Below are positions 17,893 to 26,515 of a stretch of 64,000 nt of DNA, piece by piece. This stretch comes from Phycisphaerae bacterium (lineage in GTDB: Bacteria; Planctomycetota; Phycisphaerae; UBA1845; Fen-1342): contig JAGNKU010000007.1 in NCBI GenBank assembly GCA_017999985.1, positions 232,339 through 296,338 on the forward strand. The letters are read 5' to 3'. Within the stretch, counting starts at the first letter, position 1; each line of letters starts with the position of its first letter. The notes under the pieces are model-generated. The model did no database searches, had not been told where the DNA came from, and was given only the letters and a program-made list of their open reading frames with translations. The position numbers and the translations under genes are program-made.

Positions 17893-18282
17893 ATGCCGGA
17901 CACCAGTGCGAACATCGAATTGCGGGAGATCGGTTCGGCCGGCCTGCTGCTGAACTGCACCGGCGGATTGTCCTGGGAAGAGCGCACCCGGCTCGCAAGC
18001 GCCGTCGAGGAATACCTGGCGACGCGGCCGGGCGTGACGGCGGTGGTCTGCGATCTGGCCGCGGTCACGTTCGTGAACTCCGCCGGCCTGGGCGCGCTGT
18101 GTCAACTCGTCGGCCGGCTCCGCGCCCGCGGGGCCCGGCTGATCTTCACCAGCGTGCCGCAGCCAATCGCACGCATGTTCTCCACCGTCGGCATGGACCG
18201 TCTCGCCGAAACCGCGCGGGATGTACCCGCCGCCCTCGCCGCGCTCGGTTTGCCCGCGCCGCCCGTGGCCGGCCAGGCGTGA
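17893..18282 (+). CDS. STAS domain protein (anti-anti-sigma factor type)
   Basis: A 129-residue single STAS domain of the SpoIIAA/RsbV type. Such proteins are switched by phosphorylation of a serine and bind an anti-sigma kinase or other partner. The conserved loop is FVNSAGLGALCQL, with Ser in the place of the phosphorylated residue, preceded by AVVCDLAAVTF. ATG 17893 has CGGGAG upstream and begins right at the domain; the frame is open to 17584 but that part has no domain. No RsbW-type kinase or matching sigma factor is next to it, so its partner is elsewhere. Confidence 0.88.
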   Translation: MPDTSANIELREIGSAGLLLNCTGGLSWEERTRLASAVEEYLATRPGVTAVVCDLAAVTFVNSAGLGALCQLVGRLRARGARLIFTSVPQPIARMFSTVGMDRLAETARDVPAALAALGLPAPPVAGQA

Positions 18283-18442
18283 CGCCGCCGCGGACTACAT
18301 CACACTCACCGAGAGCAGGCAACATGGAACCGACCGCGGCGTTTGCGGCCGGGAACCGCGCTCGCGCTTCGGGCTCGGATTGGGCTTCGACCCGCTCAAG
18401 GTGCGAGAACCCTTTGCGCCAAGAGCATGAGATACGGGATCA

Positions 18443-18467
18443 AAGAGGTTCCTGCCAGGAACCTCTT
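18443..18467. repeat. Perfect 12-bp inverted repeat between convergent genes
   Basis: AAGAGGTTCCTG (18443-18454) and its exact complement (18456-18467) lie either side of one base. The element sits between the STAS gene and the convergent CpaE-like gene and may act as a two-way transcript end, though no T-run follows. Confidence 0.5.
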
Positions 18468-18509
18468 GGACCCGATGGCGTGGCGCCCTTTTGACATTTT
18501 GCTGACCGC

Positions 18510-19649
18510 TCAGCGGGGCGCCAGGCCGAGCTTGGCGCGCCAACCGGTTCGATTCGCGGGCACGGTCTGTCCCGCGAGACGGGTGGCCAGCGCGCGGATG
18601 GCGGCGCGAACCTTGTTCCGGTGCGTCAGCGGATTGCCCAGGTCCAGTGCGGTGTGCACCGCCTTGAAGTCGCTCGGCACAGTGGCCAGGATGCGGCGTC
18701 CGAGTTGCCGTTCGACGGGCTCCGTCGCGCACGAATTGGCCCGCTCGTCGTAGCGGTTGACGACCAGCTCGATGAGCTCTTCGGAAAAGCCTTCGGCGCG
18801 GACCGCCGCGATAATGCGCTGCGCGTTCTTGACACTCGGCACGGTGAGCTGCAGCACCAGGATCAGCTTCGTGCATTCCTCGATGGCGACGCCCGCCACC
18901 GGCGACAGGCAACGCGGCAGGTCCAGCACGCTGTGCGCGTACGTCGCGGCAGCCGTTCGGAGAATGTCCCGCACGGCGGACTCGTCGATCGCGTGCGCTT
19001 CCTGGATCGTGTGCGGCCGGGCGAACACGTGGATGCCGAGCGGCAGCGCGGTGCTCGCCTTGCTCAGCAGGTCGGCATCCACCTTGCCCGCAGTCGCCAC
19101 ATCGGCCAGCGTGTACCGCGGCGCCAGATCGAACGCATCGGCCACCCCGCCGTACTCGAAGTCCAGGTCGAACAGCGCCGTGGCATCCTTCGTCAGATAC
19201 GCCAGTTCTACGGCCAGGTGGGTGGCGATCGACGTGGTGCCAGCGCCCCCGATCGAGCCGAGCACGGCGAAAACGCGGCCGCCGCCGGGCTGGTCCGCGA
19301 CCGGCTGGTGGCCGCGCGCCCGCTGCAGGGCGGCGGTGAGATCGGCGGCGTCCAGCGGGCGGGTGGTCACCTGAGCGCAGCCAGCGCGCTGCGCGCTGAT
19401 GACGCGCTGGATATCCGCCCGCGCGGTCACGCCCACCACCGCGAGTCGCGGCTTGGCTTCAATCAGCCGTGCGATGGCGCGGATCGCATCCGGCGCGTCG
19501 AGGTCGAGGAGCACCGCGTCCGCGTCGAACGCGCTGAGCGCCGTCAGCAGCTCATGCAGATCGGTCGTGGACACGACGATGGAATAGCCCGGGACGAGCT
19601 CGGGCGCGACGTCCTGGACTCTGTAAACACACAGCTTGTGCGCCACCAC
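18510..19649 (-). CDS. CpaE/TadZ-like MinD-family ATPase
   Basis: A 379-residue protein that looks like the pilus-assembly regulator CpaE/TadZ. The first 115 residues resemble a degenerate receiver domain (ADAVLLDLDAPDAIRA). A MinD/ParA-type ATPase follows, with GSIGGAGTTSIATHLA as the deviant P-loop and LFDLDFEYGGVADAF as the switch region. It lacks the usual Walker A GKGG lysine pattern, as many TadZ proteins do. I prefer GTG 19649 because GAGGAG lies five bases before it; ATG 19661 is the alternative. No other tad or cpa genes are in the window, so it may localise a different structure. Confidence 0.8.
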   Translation of the reverse strand: MVAHKLCVYRVQDVAPELVPGYSIVVSTTDLHELLTALSAFDADAVLLDLDAPDAIRAIARLIEAKPRLAVVGVTARADIQRVISAQRAGCAQVTTRPLDAADLTAALQRARGHQPVADQPGGGRVFAVLGSIGGAGTTSIATHLAVELAYLTKDATALFDLDFEYGGVADAFDLAPRYTLADVATAGKVDADLLSKASTALPLGIHVFARPHTIQEAHAIDESAVRDILRTAAATYAHSVLDLPRCLSPVAGVAIEECTKLILVLQLTVPSVKNAQRIIAAVRAEGFSEELIELVVNRYDERANSCATEPVERQLGRRILATVPSDFKAVHTALDLGNPLTHRNKVRAAIRALATRLAGQTVPANRTGWRAKLGLAPR

Positions 19650-20485
19650 TGCTCCTCGCATGCGCGGGACCGTCCCATAAAGCGTGACGGCGCCGTCGCC
19701 GGCAACCTGCTCGACTGGGAACATCGGCCCTTTCGCATCCGCGGTTAAGCACCGACCGGCGACGGCGTGCCCCGAGTTGGCCCTCCTCACGATCGGCGTG
19801 CCACGGCGGGTCACGCCTGGAGACCAGCGAGTTATTCCCGGAATTTGCTATTTCCCCCAGCCGCCTGCTCCGTACGTCCGAGTCGCCGGGCGTTGCCGCC
19901 GGGGGCGTTCTCGCTAGTCGAGAGACACACGCTGGCCGCCACGCCAAGTTCGGCACGCCCCCGCGCTGGCAAGGATCTCGCGCGCCGGCGCGCGGGATTG
20001 GTTTTCTGAAAACACGCGCTGAATCCGTGCGGTGAGGACGCTGAGGGCGCGGAGAATACCTGGATTGCTGGATTCTGGCGGGTAAATGCGGTGATAAGGT
20101 GATGAGGGGGACGGGGCGGCGGAGCCGCCAGGGAACTGGGAACGGGAAACCGGGAGCGGGGCGGCGGACCACGGCCCGAGCCGCGCAGGGGAGTGAGCGG
20201 ACGTGCCGCGCACCGCCGGAACGTCGACCGGAAACTGGGATGGTGTTTCCGGATTAGAGGCTGGTTCGTCCGCCCTCCGGGCGGGGAAAGACAAAGGAAG
20301 TGAGGTTTTGCTGTCCAAGGGGCTTAAGCCGCCTGGCAACCAGCGCGCGCCCTCTCAGGACGAAGCTGGGCACCGAGGCGGAGCTTGGTGCTCGCCGGCA
20401 GGTCGAAAGGCGGTCCGGAACCTCTTCTTGTTGAGCGGAAAAGACACCCGACCCTTTCTTCCCTTCCGCGCGGGGCGGTTCGCGT
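19650..20485. other. Intergenic region with repeat material
   Basis: About 840 bp without a supportable gene. The open frames here have no ribosome binding sites and no motifs. At 20112-20165 the sequence becomes a run of GGGA/CGGG-type words with a 6-bp hairpin (20116-20130). From 20259 on lies repeat copy A. The upstream part (19662-20100) shows nothing recognisable. Confidence 0.5.
20259..20399. repeat. Dispersed repeat, copy A (about 140 bp)
   Basis: This stretch aligns by eye with 21624-21762 through most of its length. Shared landmarks in order are TTCGTCCGCC, a GGAA/AAGG-rich stretch, a hairpin around AGGGGCT, CCTGGCAA, a GCGCGC word and GAGGCGGAGCT followed by TGCTC and CCGG. It has internal inverted repeats, as REP-like elements do. 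The two copies bracket the SUMF1-type gene in the same orientation. Confidence 0.65.
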
Positions 20486-21424
20486 TCAGCGATCCGGCAG
20501 TGTGCGGGCCACGCGGAATCCGCCCCAACTGAACGCCAGGTCGGGCTCGCCCTTGCCGCGGTTGGCCACGCGCTCGCGCTCCACGGGGCAACCGAAGCCC
20601 GCGTCACGGCAGGTCCGCAGCGCGGCGCTCGGCGGACCGGTGGGATTCTGCACCGGACTGTGTGCGTAGTACTCCTCGCCGTACCAATCCCAACACCACT
20701 CATAGACGTTGCCGCTGACGTCATGCAACCCCAACGCGTTGGGCGCAAAGCTCCCCGCAGGGGCCGTGAAGGCGTAGCCGTCGTCGTAGCCGCTCCAGAG
20801 CTTGTTGATGCCCCACTGCCGGCGGGCGGCCTCGTCGCACGTGTTGCCGGCGCGGCGACCGCCGATGTACGGCTCACCGTTGCCCCAGGCATACCGGCAG
20901 TCAAGGCCGCGACTGCGGGCGGCGAACTCCCACTCGGCCTCGGTCGGCAACCGGTAGCCGTCGGCCGTGAAGTCGCAAGTGATTGTGTCGCCGCTGCCAC
21001 GATAGCAAGGCGGCAGGCCCTCCCGGCGACTGCGCCAGTTGCAGTACTCGACCGCGTCGTACCAACTCACGCAGACCACCGGATGGCCGTCGTCCTGCTC
21101 GAAGTACGGGTTCTTCCAGCTCGCGTCCGGCCGCGTCTCGACCTTCTTTCCCACGAACACCTTGGCGTCGCCGGCGCGCTCCGCGCTGGTCACGTACCCG
21201 GTCGCTTCCACGAATTGGCGGAACTGGCCGACCGTAACCTCATGCTTGCCGATCGCGTACGAGCGCAGCTCGACCGAGTGCGGGGGCCTCTCATCGGCTT
21301 CGCCGCCCTCGAACGTGTTCCCCATCTGGAACGAACCGCCGCGAACCACGACGAGGTCGCGCGCAACTTGAGCACAGCCCGACCACAGCACGGTCAGGGC
21401 CACCACTGTCACGGTCGCCTTCAT
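20486..21424 (-). CDS. SUMF1/formylglycine-generating-type lipoprotein
   Basis: A 312-residue protein of the SUMF1/EgtB/FGE fold. The signal sequence ends in lipobox LWSGC, so it is probably a lipoprotein facing the periplasm. The domain (about residues 25-308) shows VVRGGSFQMGN, KHEVTVGQF, GHPVVCVSWYDAVEYCNW, YRLPTEAEWEFAAR, NALGLHDVSGNVYEWCWDW and GGFRVAR. The catalytic copper-site cysteine region of true formylglycine-generating enzymes, near CRGGS, is not conserved; here I read RTCRDAGFGC. So it may be a structural or binding member, which is common in planctomycetes. ATG 21424 has GAGGAG upstream. It is flanked by two repeats. Confidence 0.88.
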   Translation of the reverse strand: MKATVTVVALTVLWSGCAQVARDLVVVRGGSFQMGNTFEGGEADERPPHSVELRSYAIGKHEVTVGQFRQFVEATGYVTSAERAGDAKVFVGKKVETRPDASWKNPYFEQDDGHPVVCVSWYDAVEYCNWRSRREGLPPCYRGSGDTITCDFTADGYRLPTEAEWEFAARSRGLDCRYAWGNGEPYIGGRRAGNTCDEAARRQWGINKLWSGYDDGYAFTAPAGSFAPNALGLHDVSGNVYEWCWDWYGEEYYAHSPVQNPTGPPSAALRTCRDAGFGCPVERERVANRGKGEPDLAFSWGGFRVARTLPDR

Positions 21425-21846
21425 GATAATCTCCTCAACCCGTCCGCCGGGCTGACCGCGAGGCGGGGACGTTGTGGTATAGCGCGACAGCCACCTATTT
21501 CTGTGCCTCCAATTTCGCCGGCGGGGAACCGACCGGCCGTAGACGCAGACGCCGGCCGCAGTTTGCACTATGGCGACATGTTACTGCGCGGCGGGCGTGT
21601 GTTCGACTGGCGGCGGGGAGGCAAGGCTGATTCGTCCGCCCGTTGGACGGGGAAGAGGAAAAGGAGGTGGGCCTTCTATCCCAGGGGCTGAAGCCCCCTG
21701 GCAAGCGCCGCGCGCCCGCCGTGCGAAGATGGGTGAAGAGGCGGAGCTGTGTGCTCCCCGGCTCAGCGGGGACTTCGCACTCCCTACACCGGCAGGAACG
21801 CCGGTGCCACTGACCCGCTCGCTGGCGTTTCGCGCTTTGACTGTGC
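21425..21846. other. Intergenic region containing repeat copy B
   Basis: About 420 bp between the SUMF1-type gene and aat. Apart from repeat copy B (21624-21762) and a stretch around 21812-21840 with a CGCTCGCTGGCG-type word often seen in such repeats, nothing recognisable is present. Short open frames here are unsupported. Confidence 0.5.
21624..21762. repeat. Dispersed repeat, copy B (about 140 bp)
   Basis: Second copy of the element at 20259-20399, in the same orientation. It keeps the hairpin words CCAGGGGCT and CCCCCTGG in better condition than copy A, and ends with GAGGCGGAGCTGTGTGCTCC. It lies upstream of the SUMF1-type gene. Confidence 0.65.
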
Positions 21847-22434
21847 TTACCCGTCTGCGAACCGGCATGGCAGCAGTAGCGCGGCACGCAGCCGGCGAAG
21901 GTATTCGCGGCGGGGAATCTCGATGGCGCCGAAACGGGCGAGGTGCGGCGTCGTCCATTGGGTGTCGAGCAGCGTGAAGCCGCGGGCCTTCAAACGCTCG
22001 ACCAACGCCGCCAGCGCGACCTTCGAGGCGCCGGTCACGCGCGTGAACATCGACTCGCCGAAGAACGCGCCGCCGAGCGCTACGCCGTAGAGGCCGCCGG
22101 CGAGATTATCGGCCTGCCAGCACTCCACGCTGTGGGCGAAGCCCTGCCGATGCAGCTCGGTGTACGTGGCCATGATGCTTTCCGAAATCCACGTACCCTC
22201 CGCCCGGTCGGCGCAGGCCGCGATGACCTCGGCGAACGCCGTGTCGATGCGGACCTCGAACACGCGGCGCTGGATGAGCTGGCGCACGGTGCGGGGCACG
22301 TGGAACTTGTCCAGGGGGAAGATGCAGCGCGGGTCGGGGCTGAACCAGGCGATCTCGCCGTCCGGATCGGCCATCGGGAACGCCCCGATGCTGTAGGCGT
22401 GCAGCACAAGCTCGGGGGGCAGTGGCGAATCCAT
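21847..22434 (-). CDS. aat: Leucyl/phenylalanyl-tRNA-protein transferase
   Basis: A 195-residue Aat enzyme that transfers Leu or Phe from aminoacyl-tRNA to proteins with N-terminal Arg or Lys, marking them for ClpAP through the N-degron pathway. Family features are AYSIGAFPMAD at the N-terminus, WFSPDPRCIFPLD, EGTWISESIMATYTELHRQG, HSVECW, LAGGLYGVALGGAFFGESMF and LLDTQW. It is slightly short of the usual 200-240 residues but the core is complete. ATG 22434 is chosen over GTG 22443. It is divergent from ispA with 100 bp between. Confidence 0.95.
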   Translation of the reverse strand: MDSPLPPELVLHAYSIGAFPMADPDGEIAWFSPDPRCIFPLDKFHVPRTVRQLIQRRVFEVRIDTAFAEVIAACADRAEGTWISESIMATYTELHRQGFAHSVECWQADNLAGGLYGVALGGAFFGESMFTRVTGASKVALAALVERLKARGFTLLDTQWTTPHLARFGAIEIPRREYLRRLRAALLLPCRFADG

Positions 22435-22534
22435 CGGGCACACGGCCTTCCGGCGGTCGGAACCGCGACCGGCGGGGCGGATAAATGGGCCTGCGGCACT
22501 TCCAAGCCGGCCGCGAAGAATCTATCCTGTCGGA

Positions 22535-23503
22535 ATGCAGAAAGTCCAGCCGGCACAGCAGATAGGGAAGGCGGGGGAGCCAACCGCCGCCGCGACGGGG
22601 GCCGGGCTGTTCGGGGTGGCAGCCGATTTTCCGGACTGGCTGGCCCGTGGGCGCGCCGAAATAGAGGAAGCCCTCGCCGCGCACCTGCGCGAGCTGGAAA
22701 TCGTGATGGGGCCGCACAGTCGCCTACCGGCCGCCGTACAGTACTCGGTGAAGGTCGGCGGCAAGCGTGTCCGGCCGATCCTGGTGCTGGAGACGTGCCG
22801 GGTGTGCGGCGGGCGGACGGAGACGGGGCTGCCTGCGGCCCTGGCCATCGAGCTGGTGCACACATTCTCACTGATTCACGACGACTTGCCGGCGATGGAT
22901 GACGACGACCTGCGTCGCGGGCAGCCGACGAATCACAAGGTATTCGGCGAAGGGATGGCGGTTCTGGCCGGGGACTGGCTGGTGACGCACGCGTTTTCGC
23001 TGCTGGCGTCGGACCGTTGCGACCGCGGGATCGTGCCCGCGCTGGTCCAGGCCTTGGCGGACGGCACGAAGTGGATGATCGAGGGGCAAGGGGCCGATAT
23101 TGAAGGTGAAAGTCGGCCCACGGACCCCAAACTGGTGCAATACATCGACGAGCACAAGACCGCGGCGTTGATCGAGACGTCCTGTCGTCTGGGGGCGTTG
23201 TGCGCGGCAGCGCCCGCGGAGTCCGTGGCGGCGCTCGCACGATACGGACGGCACCTGGGCCTCGCATTTCAGATTGTGGATGACATCCTGGACGCGACGA
23301 GCACCGCGGAAAAGATGGGCAAGCGCGTCGGGAAAGACGCCGGTGCGGCAAAGCAGACGTATCCGGCGGCGTTTGGGCTCGAGGCGAGCAAAGCCCGGGC
23401 GTGGCAGGAAGTGGAAGCGGCGCTGCGTGTGCTGGATTCGTTCGGCAGCCGCGCCGATCGGTTGCGCGACTTGGCGCGTTTTGTGGTGAGCCGGGACTGC
23501 TAG
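22535..23503 (+). CDS. ispA: Farnesyl/geranylgeranyl diphosphate synthase
   Basis: A 322-residue all-helical prenyl synthase that condenses IPP with allylic diphosphates to give C15 or C20 chains. The first Asp-rich motif is in HDDLPAMDDDDLRRG, with GKRVRP before it, and the second is FQIVDDILDATST. The residues before the first motif (THTFSLIHDD-type context) do not let me fix the chain length by eye. The first 40 residues are a poorly conserved extension, so a later start is possible. It opens an isoprenoid operon with dxs (53 bp downstream) and a squalene/phytoene synthase. Confidence 0.94.
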   Translation: MQKVQPAQQIGKAGEPTAAATGAGLFGVAADFPDWLARGRAEIEEALAAHLRELEIVMGPHSRLPAAVQYSVKVGGKRVRPILVLETCRVCGGRTETGLPAALAIELVHTFSLIHDDLPAMDDDDLRRGQPTNHKVFGEGMAVLAGDWLVTHAFSLLASDRCDRGIVPALVQALADGTKWMIEGQGADIEGESRPTDPKLVQYIDEHKTAALIETSCRLGALCAAAPAESVAALARYGRHLGLAFQIVDDILDATSTAEKMGKRVGKDAGAAKQTYPAAFGLEASKARAWQEVEAALRVLDSFGSRADRLRDLARFVVSRDC

Positions 23504-23556
23504 TGGGTTTGGGCCGACGGCCCCGGTTCAAAAGCGGTCGCTACAGGACACAGGGC

Positions 23557-25500
23557 ATGATGAACATTCTGAATTCAATTGCCGGGCCGGCGGACGTGCA
23601 GCGGTTGTCGTTGGCTGAGCTGGGGCAGTTGGCGGGCGAGATCCGGGCGCGGATCATCGACGTGGTGAGCAAGAACGGCGGGCACCTGGCGAGCAATCTC
23701 GGGGTGGTGGAGCTGACGCTGGCGCTGCACCGCGTGTTCGATTTCAGCCGCGACCGGCTGCTGTGGGACGTCGGGCACCAATGCTACGTCCACAAGCTGA
23801 TCACCGGGCGCAACGCGCGGTTCGATACGCTGCGCCAGGCCGGCGGCATCAGCGGCTTCCCGAACAAGGCCGAAAGCGAGTTCGACCTGTTCAACGTCGG
23901 CCACGCAGGCACGGCGATCGCGACCGCGGTGGGCCTGGCGCGCGGCGACCAGGCGCTGGGGCGCGACCGGCGGACAGTGGCACTGGTCGGCGACGCGAGC
24001 ATCGTGAACGGCGTCGCGTTCGAGGGCCTGAACCAGGCGGGCGTGCTCAAGCGGCAATTCCTGGTGATCCTCAACGACAACTCGATGGGGATTGCGAAGA
24101 CGCAGGGTGGGCTGGCGACGTACCTGGCGCGCTTCCGCGTGAGCAGCCTGTACGAAGAAGTGAAGCACAAGGTCGAGAACCTGCTGCCGAAGGTGCCGGT
24201 GGTGGGCAAAAGCGTGCAGGATGCGCTGGCGCACATCAAGCAGGGCATCAAGGCGACGGTTTCGCCGCACCAGATTTTTGAGCAGCTCGGGTTCCTGTAC
24301 GTCGGTCCGGTGGACGGACATGATCTGCCGCACCTGGTCGATCTGCTGCAGTTGTTGAAAGACGTGGCCCAGCCGGTGCTGCTGCACGTGCACACGGAGA
24401 AGGGGCGTGGCTGCTCGTGGGCGATGGACGATCCGTGTGCGTTCCACAGCCCGGGCAAGCTGAAGATCGAGGGTGACACAGTCAGTGCCGTGAAGAGTGA
24501 GCGCAAGAGCTGGACAAGCGCCTTCGCCGACGCGGTCGTCCGCATCATGCAGGAAGACGAGCGTGTCTTCGCGTTGACGGCAGCGATGCCGGATGGGACC
24601 GGGCTGGCAAAGGTCCGCAACGTGTTGCCGGATCGGTGCCTGGACTGCGGCATCGCCGAGAGCTGCACGACGGACATCGCGGCGGGCATGGCGCGGGCGG
24701 GGCTGCGGCCGCTGGCGTGCATTTACTCGACGTTTCTGCAGCGGGCGTTCGATCAGGTGTTTCAGGAGGTCGTGCTCCAGGGGTTGCCGGTCGGGTTCTG
24801 CCTTGATCGCGCGGGACTGGTCGGGGGCGACGGCTCGGTACACCACGGCTATCTCGACATCGCCTATCTGCGCGCGTTCCAGGGCATGGTGCTCATGGCG
24901 CCGGCGGACGAGCCGGAGCTGGAGCAGATCCTGCGATTGGGGTTGAAGCTGTCCGGGCCGTGGGCGGTGCGCTATCCGCGCGACACGGTGCCCGACGAGC
25001 TTGGGGCTGCGCCGCCGTTTGTACTCGGCAAATGCCGCGTGCTGCGCGAGGGGCCGGACGCGACGATCCTGGCGTATGGCAGCCTGGTGCCGACCGCGCT
25101 GGAGGCGGCGCAGCGGTTGGCCAGCGAGGACATTTTCGTGTCCGTCGTCAATGCCCGGTTCGCGAAGCCGATCGACGAGGACATGGTGACGACGGCCGTC
25201 ACGCGCGGCGCGCCGGTGGTCACGGTTGAAGAGCATTCGGTCACGGGCGGCTTCGGCAGCGCGGTGCTGGAGACGGCGAACCGGTTGGGGCTGGCGACGG
25301 ACGGCATCATCCGGCTGGGGATGGCGCCGGAGCGCTTCTACGAGCACGGGGCGCGCAGCGGGCAACTCGCCGAGGCCGGGCTTGACGCGATGGGCATCGC
25401 GGCGACGGTCCGGCGGGCCGTGCAGGCGGTACGCAGCGCGGGCGAGTTGGCGCCGCAGACGCCGGCCGAGCGAGCGACGCGCGTGCGGCGTACGTCGTAG
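23557..25500 (+). CDS. dxs: 1-deoxy-D-xylulose-5-phosphate synthase
   Basis: A 647-residue thiamine diphosphate enzyme that condenses pyruvate and glyceraldehyde 3-phosphate into DXP. This opens the MEP isoprenoid route and also feeds pdxJ. Motifs include DVGHQCYVHKLITGR, the ThDP/Mg site with GDASIVNG and later LNDNSMGI, HVHTEKGRG, and the second-domain segment ACIYSTFLQRAFDQV. The ThDP motif reads GDA where many homologues have GDG. ATG 23557 has CAGG-type bases upstream; ATG 23560 is equally possible. Genes on both sides are also isoprenoid genes. Confidence 0.96.
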   Translation: MMNILNSIAGPADVQRLSLAELGQLAGEIRARIIDVVSKNGGHLASNLGVVELTLALHRVFDFSRDRLLWDVGHQCYVHKLITGRNARFDTLRQAGGISGFPNKAESEFDLFNVGHAGTAIATAVGLARGDQALGRDRRTVALVGDASIVNGVAFEGLNQAGVLKRQFLVILNDNSMGIAKTQGGLATYLARFRVSSLYEEVKHKVENLLPKVPVVGKSVQDALAHIKQGIKATVSPHQIFEQLGFLYVGPVDGHDLPHLVDLLQLLKDVAQPVLLHVHTEKGRGCSWAMDDPCAFHSPGKLKIEGDTVSAVKSERKSWTSAFADAVVRIMQEDERVFALTAAMPDGTGLAKVRNVLPDRCLDCGIAESCTTDIAAGMARAGLRPLACIYSTFLQRAFDQVFQEVVLQGLPVGFCLDRAGLVGGDGSVHHGYLDIAYLRAFQGMVLMAPADEPELEQILRLGLKLSGPWAVRYPRDTVPDELGAAPPFVLGKCRVLREGPDATILAYGSLVPTALEAAQRLASEDIFVSVVNARFAKPIDEDMVTTAVTRGAPVVTVEEHSVTGGFGSAVLETANRLGLATDGIIRLGMAPERFYEHGARSGQLAEAGLDAMGIAATVRRAVQAVRSAGELAPQTPAERATRVRRTS

Positions 25501-25546
25501 CCCGGGGCGGCTGGGCCGGGACGCCGCGCAACGGAAACACGCTGCC

Positions 25547-26470
25547 GTGGACGCATTCGTTGCCAGACACTTGCAGGGCGTCTCGCGCACCTACGCGATC
25601 CTGGTGCCGATGCTGCCGCCGCCGCTGGCAGACGCCGTGGGGCTGGCCTACCTGGTCATGCGGATCGTCGACACGGTGGAGGATGATCCGCAGCTGACGG
25701 CGGACGAGCGGCGGCGCTATTTCGCGGTGCTTGCCGCGGCGCTGGGCGGTGATGCAGCGGCGGCCCAAACGCTGGCGCAGCCGCTGGGGGACAACGATGA
25801 CGAACGCGCCTTGATGGTGGACGCGCCGGAAGTGCTGGCGCGCGTGCGGGCACTGCCGATGGAGCAGCGGACCGCGCTGGCGGACTGTGCGCGGGCGATG
25901 ATGGTCGGCGTGCAGACGCTGATGGCGCGCAGCGCCGCTCGGGGCGTGCCCTATCCCGCCGTGTGCGACGTGACGGAGCTGCGCGAGTACTGCTATTACG
26001 TGGCCGGCGTCGTGGGCGAGATGCTGTGTGCGTTGATGGCAGGCTACCTGCGGCAGCCGGGTTTGCTGGAGCGGCGCGCGGAGGCGGTGGAGCTGGGCAC
26101 GGGGCTGCAACTGGTCAATATCCTCAAGGACGCGCGCGACGACGCCGAGCATGGCCGGCGCTATCTGCCGATCGTCGCGGACGGCGCGGCAGCCGCGCGC
26201 GTGTATCAGGAGGTGCTGGAAGAAGCGCGGCGGAGCCTGCAGCGCGGCATCGCGTACGTGCTGGCGCTGCCAGCGACGCAGCGCGCGCTGCGCTCGTTCT
26301 GCGGGTTGCCGATCGCGTGGGGGGCCCTGACGCTGGCGCGGGCGCAGCGCGACTCGACTGCGGCAAAGATCGGGCGCGCTGCGATCCGCGACACGATCGC
26401 ACAGTTCGAGACCATTGCGGGTGATGATCAACGGCTGCGGCAGTATCTCGGGGGACTGCTTACCTCGTGA
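25547..26470 (+). CDS. Squalene/phytoene synthase family protein
   Basis: A 307-residue head-to-head prenyl synthase, joining two C15 (squalene type) or C20 (phytoene type) diphosphates. The two Asp-rich motifs are RIVDTVEDD near residue 40 and NILKDARDDAEHGRRYLP in the middle. GTG 25547 is the first start after the dxs stop that gives the whole domain; its ribosome binding site is weak, so coupling to dxs is likely. It completes an operon with ispA and dxs. No desaturase or hopene cyclase is nearby, so I cannot choose between hopanoid/sterol and carotenoid pathways. Confidence 0.9.
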   Translation: MDAFVARHLQGVSRTYAILVPMLPPPLADAVGLAYLVMRIVDTVEDDPQLTADERRRYFAVLAAALGGDAAAAQTLAQPLGDNDDERALMVDAPEVLARVRALPMEQRTALADCARAMMVGVQTLMARSAARGVPYPAVCDVTELREYCYYVAGVVGEMLCALMAGYLRQPGLLERRAEAVELGTGLQLVNILKDARDDAEHGRRYLPIVADGAAAARVYQEVLEEARRSLQRGIAYVLALPATQRALRSFCGLPIAWGALTLARAQRDSTAAKIGRAAIRDTIAQFETIAGDDQRLRQYLGGLLTS

Positions 26471-26515
26471 GCGCGAGAAGACCAATCCACGCGGCAACCC
26501 GGCTGGCCGCCCGCG

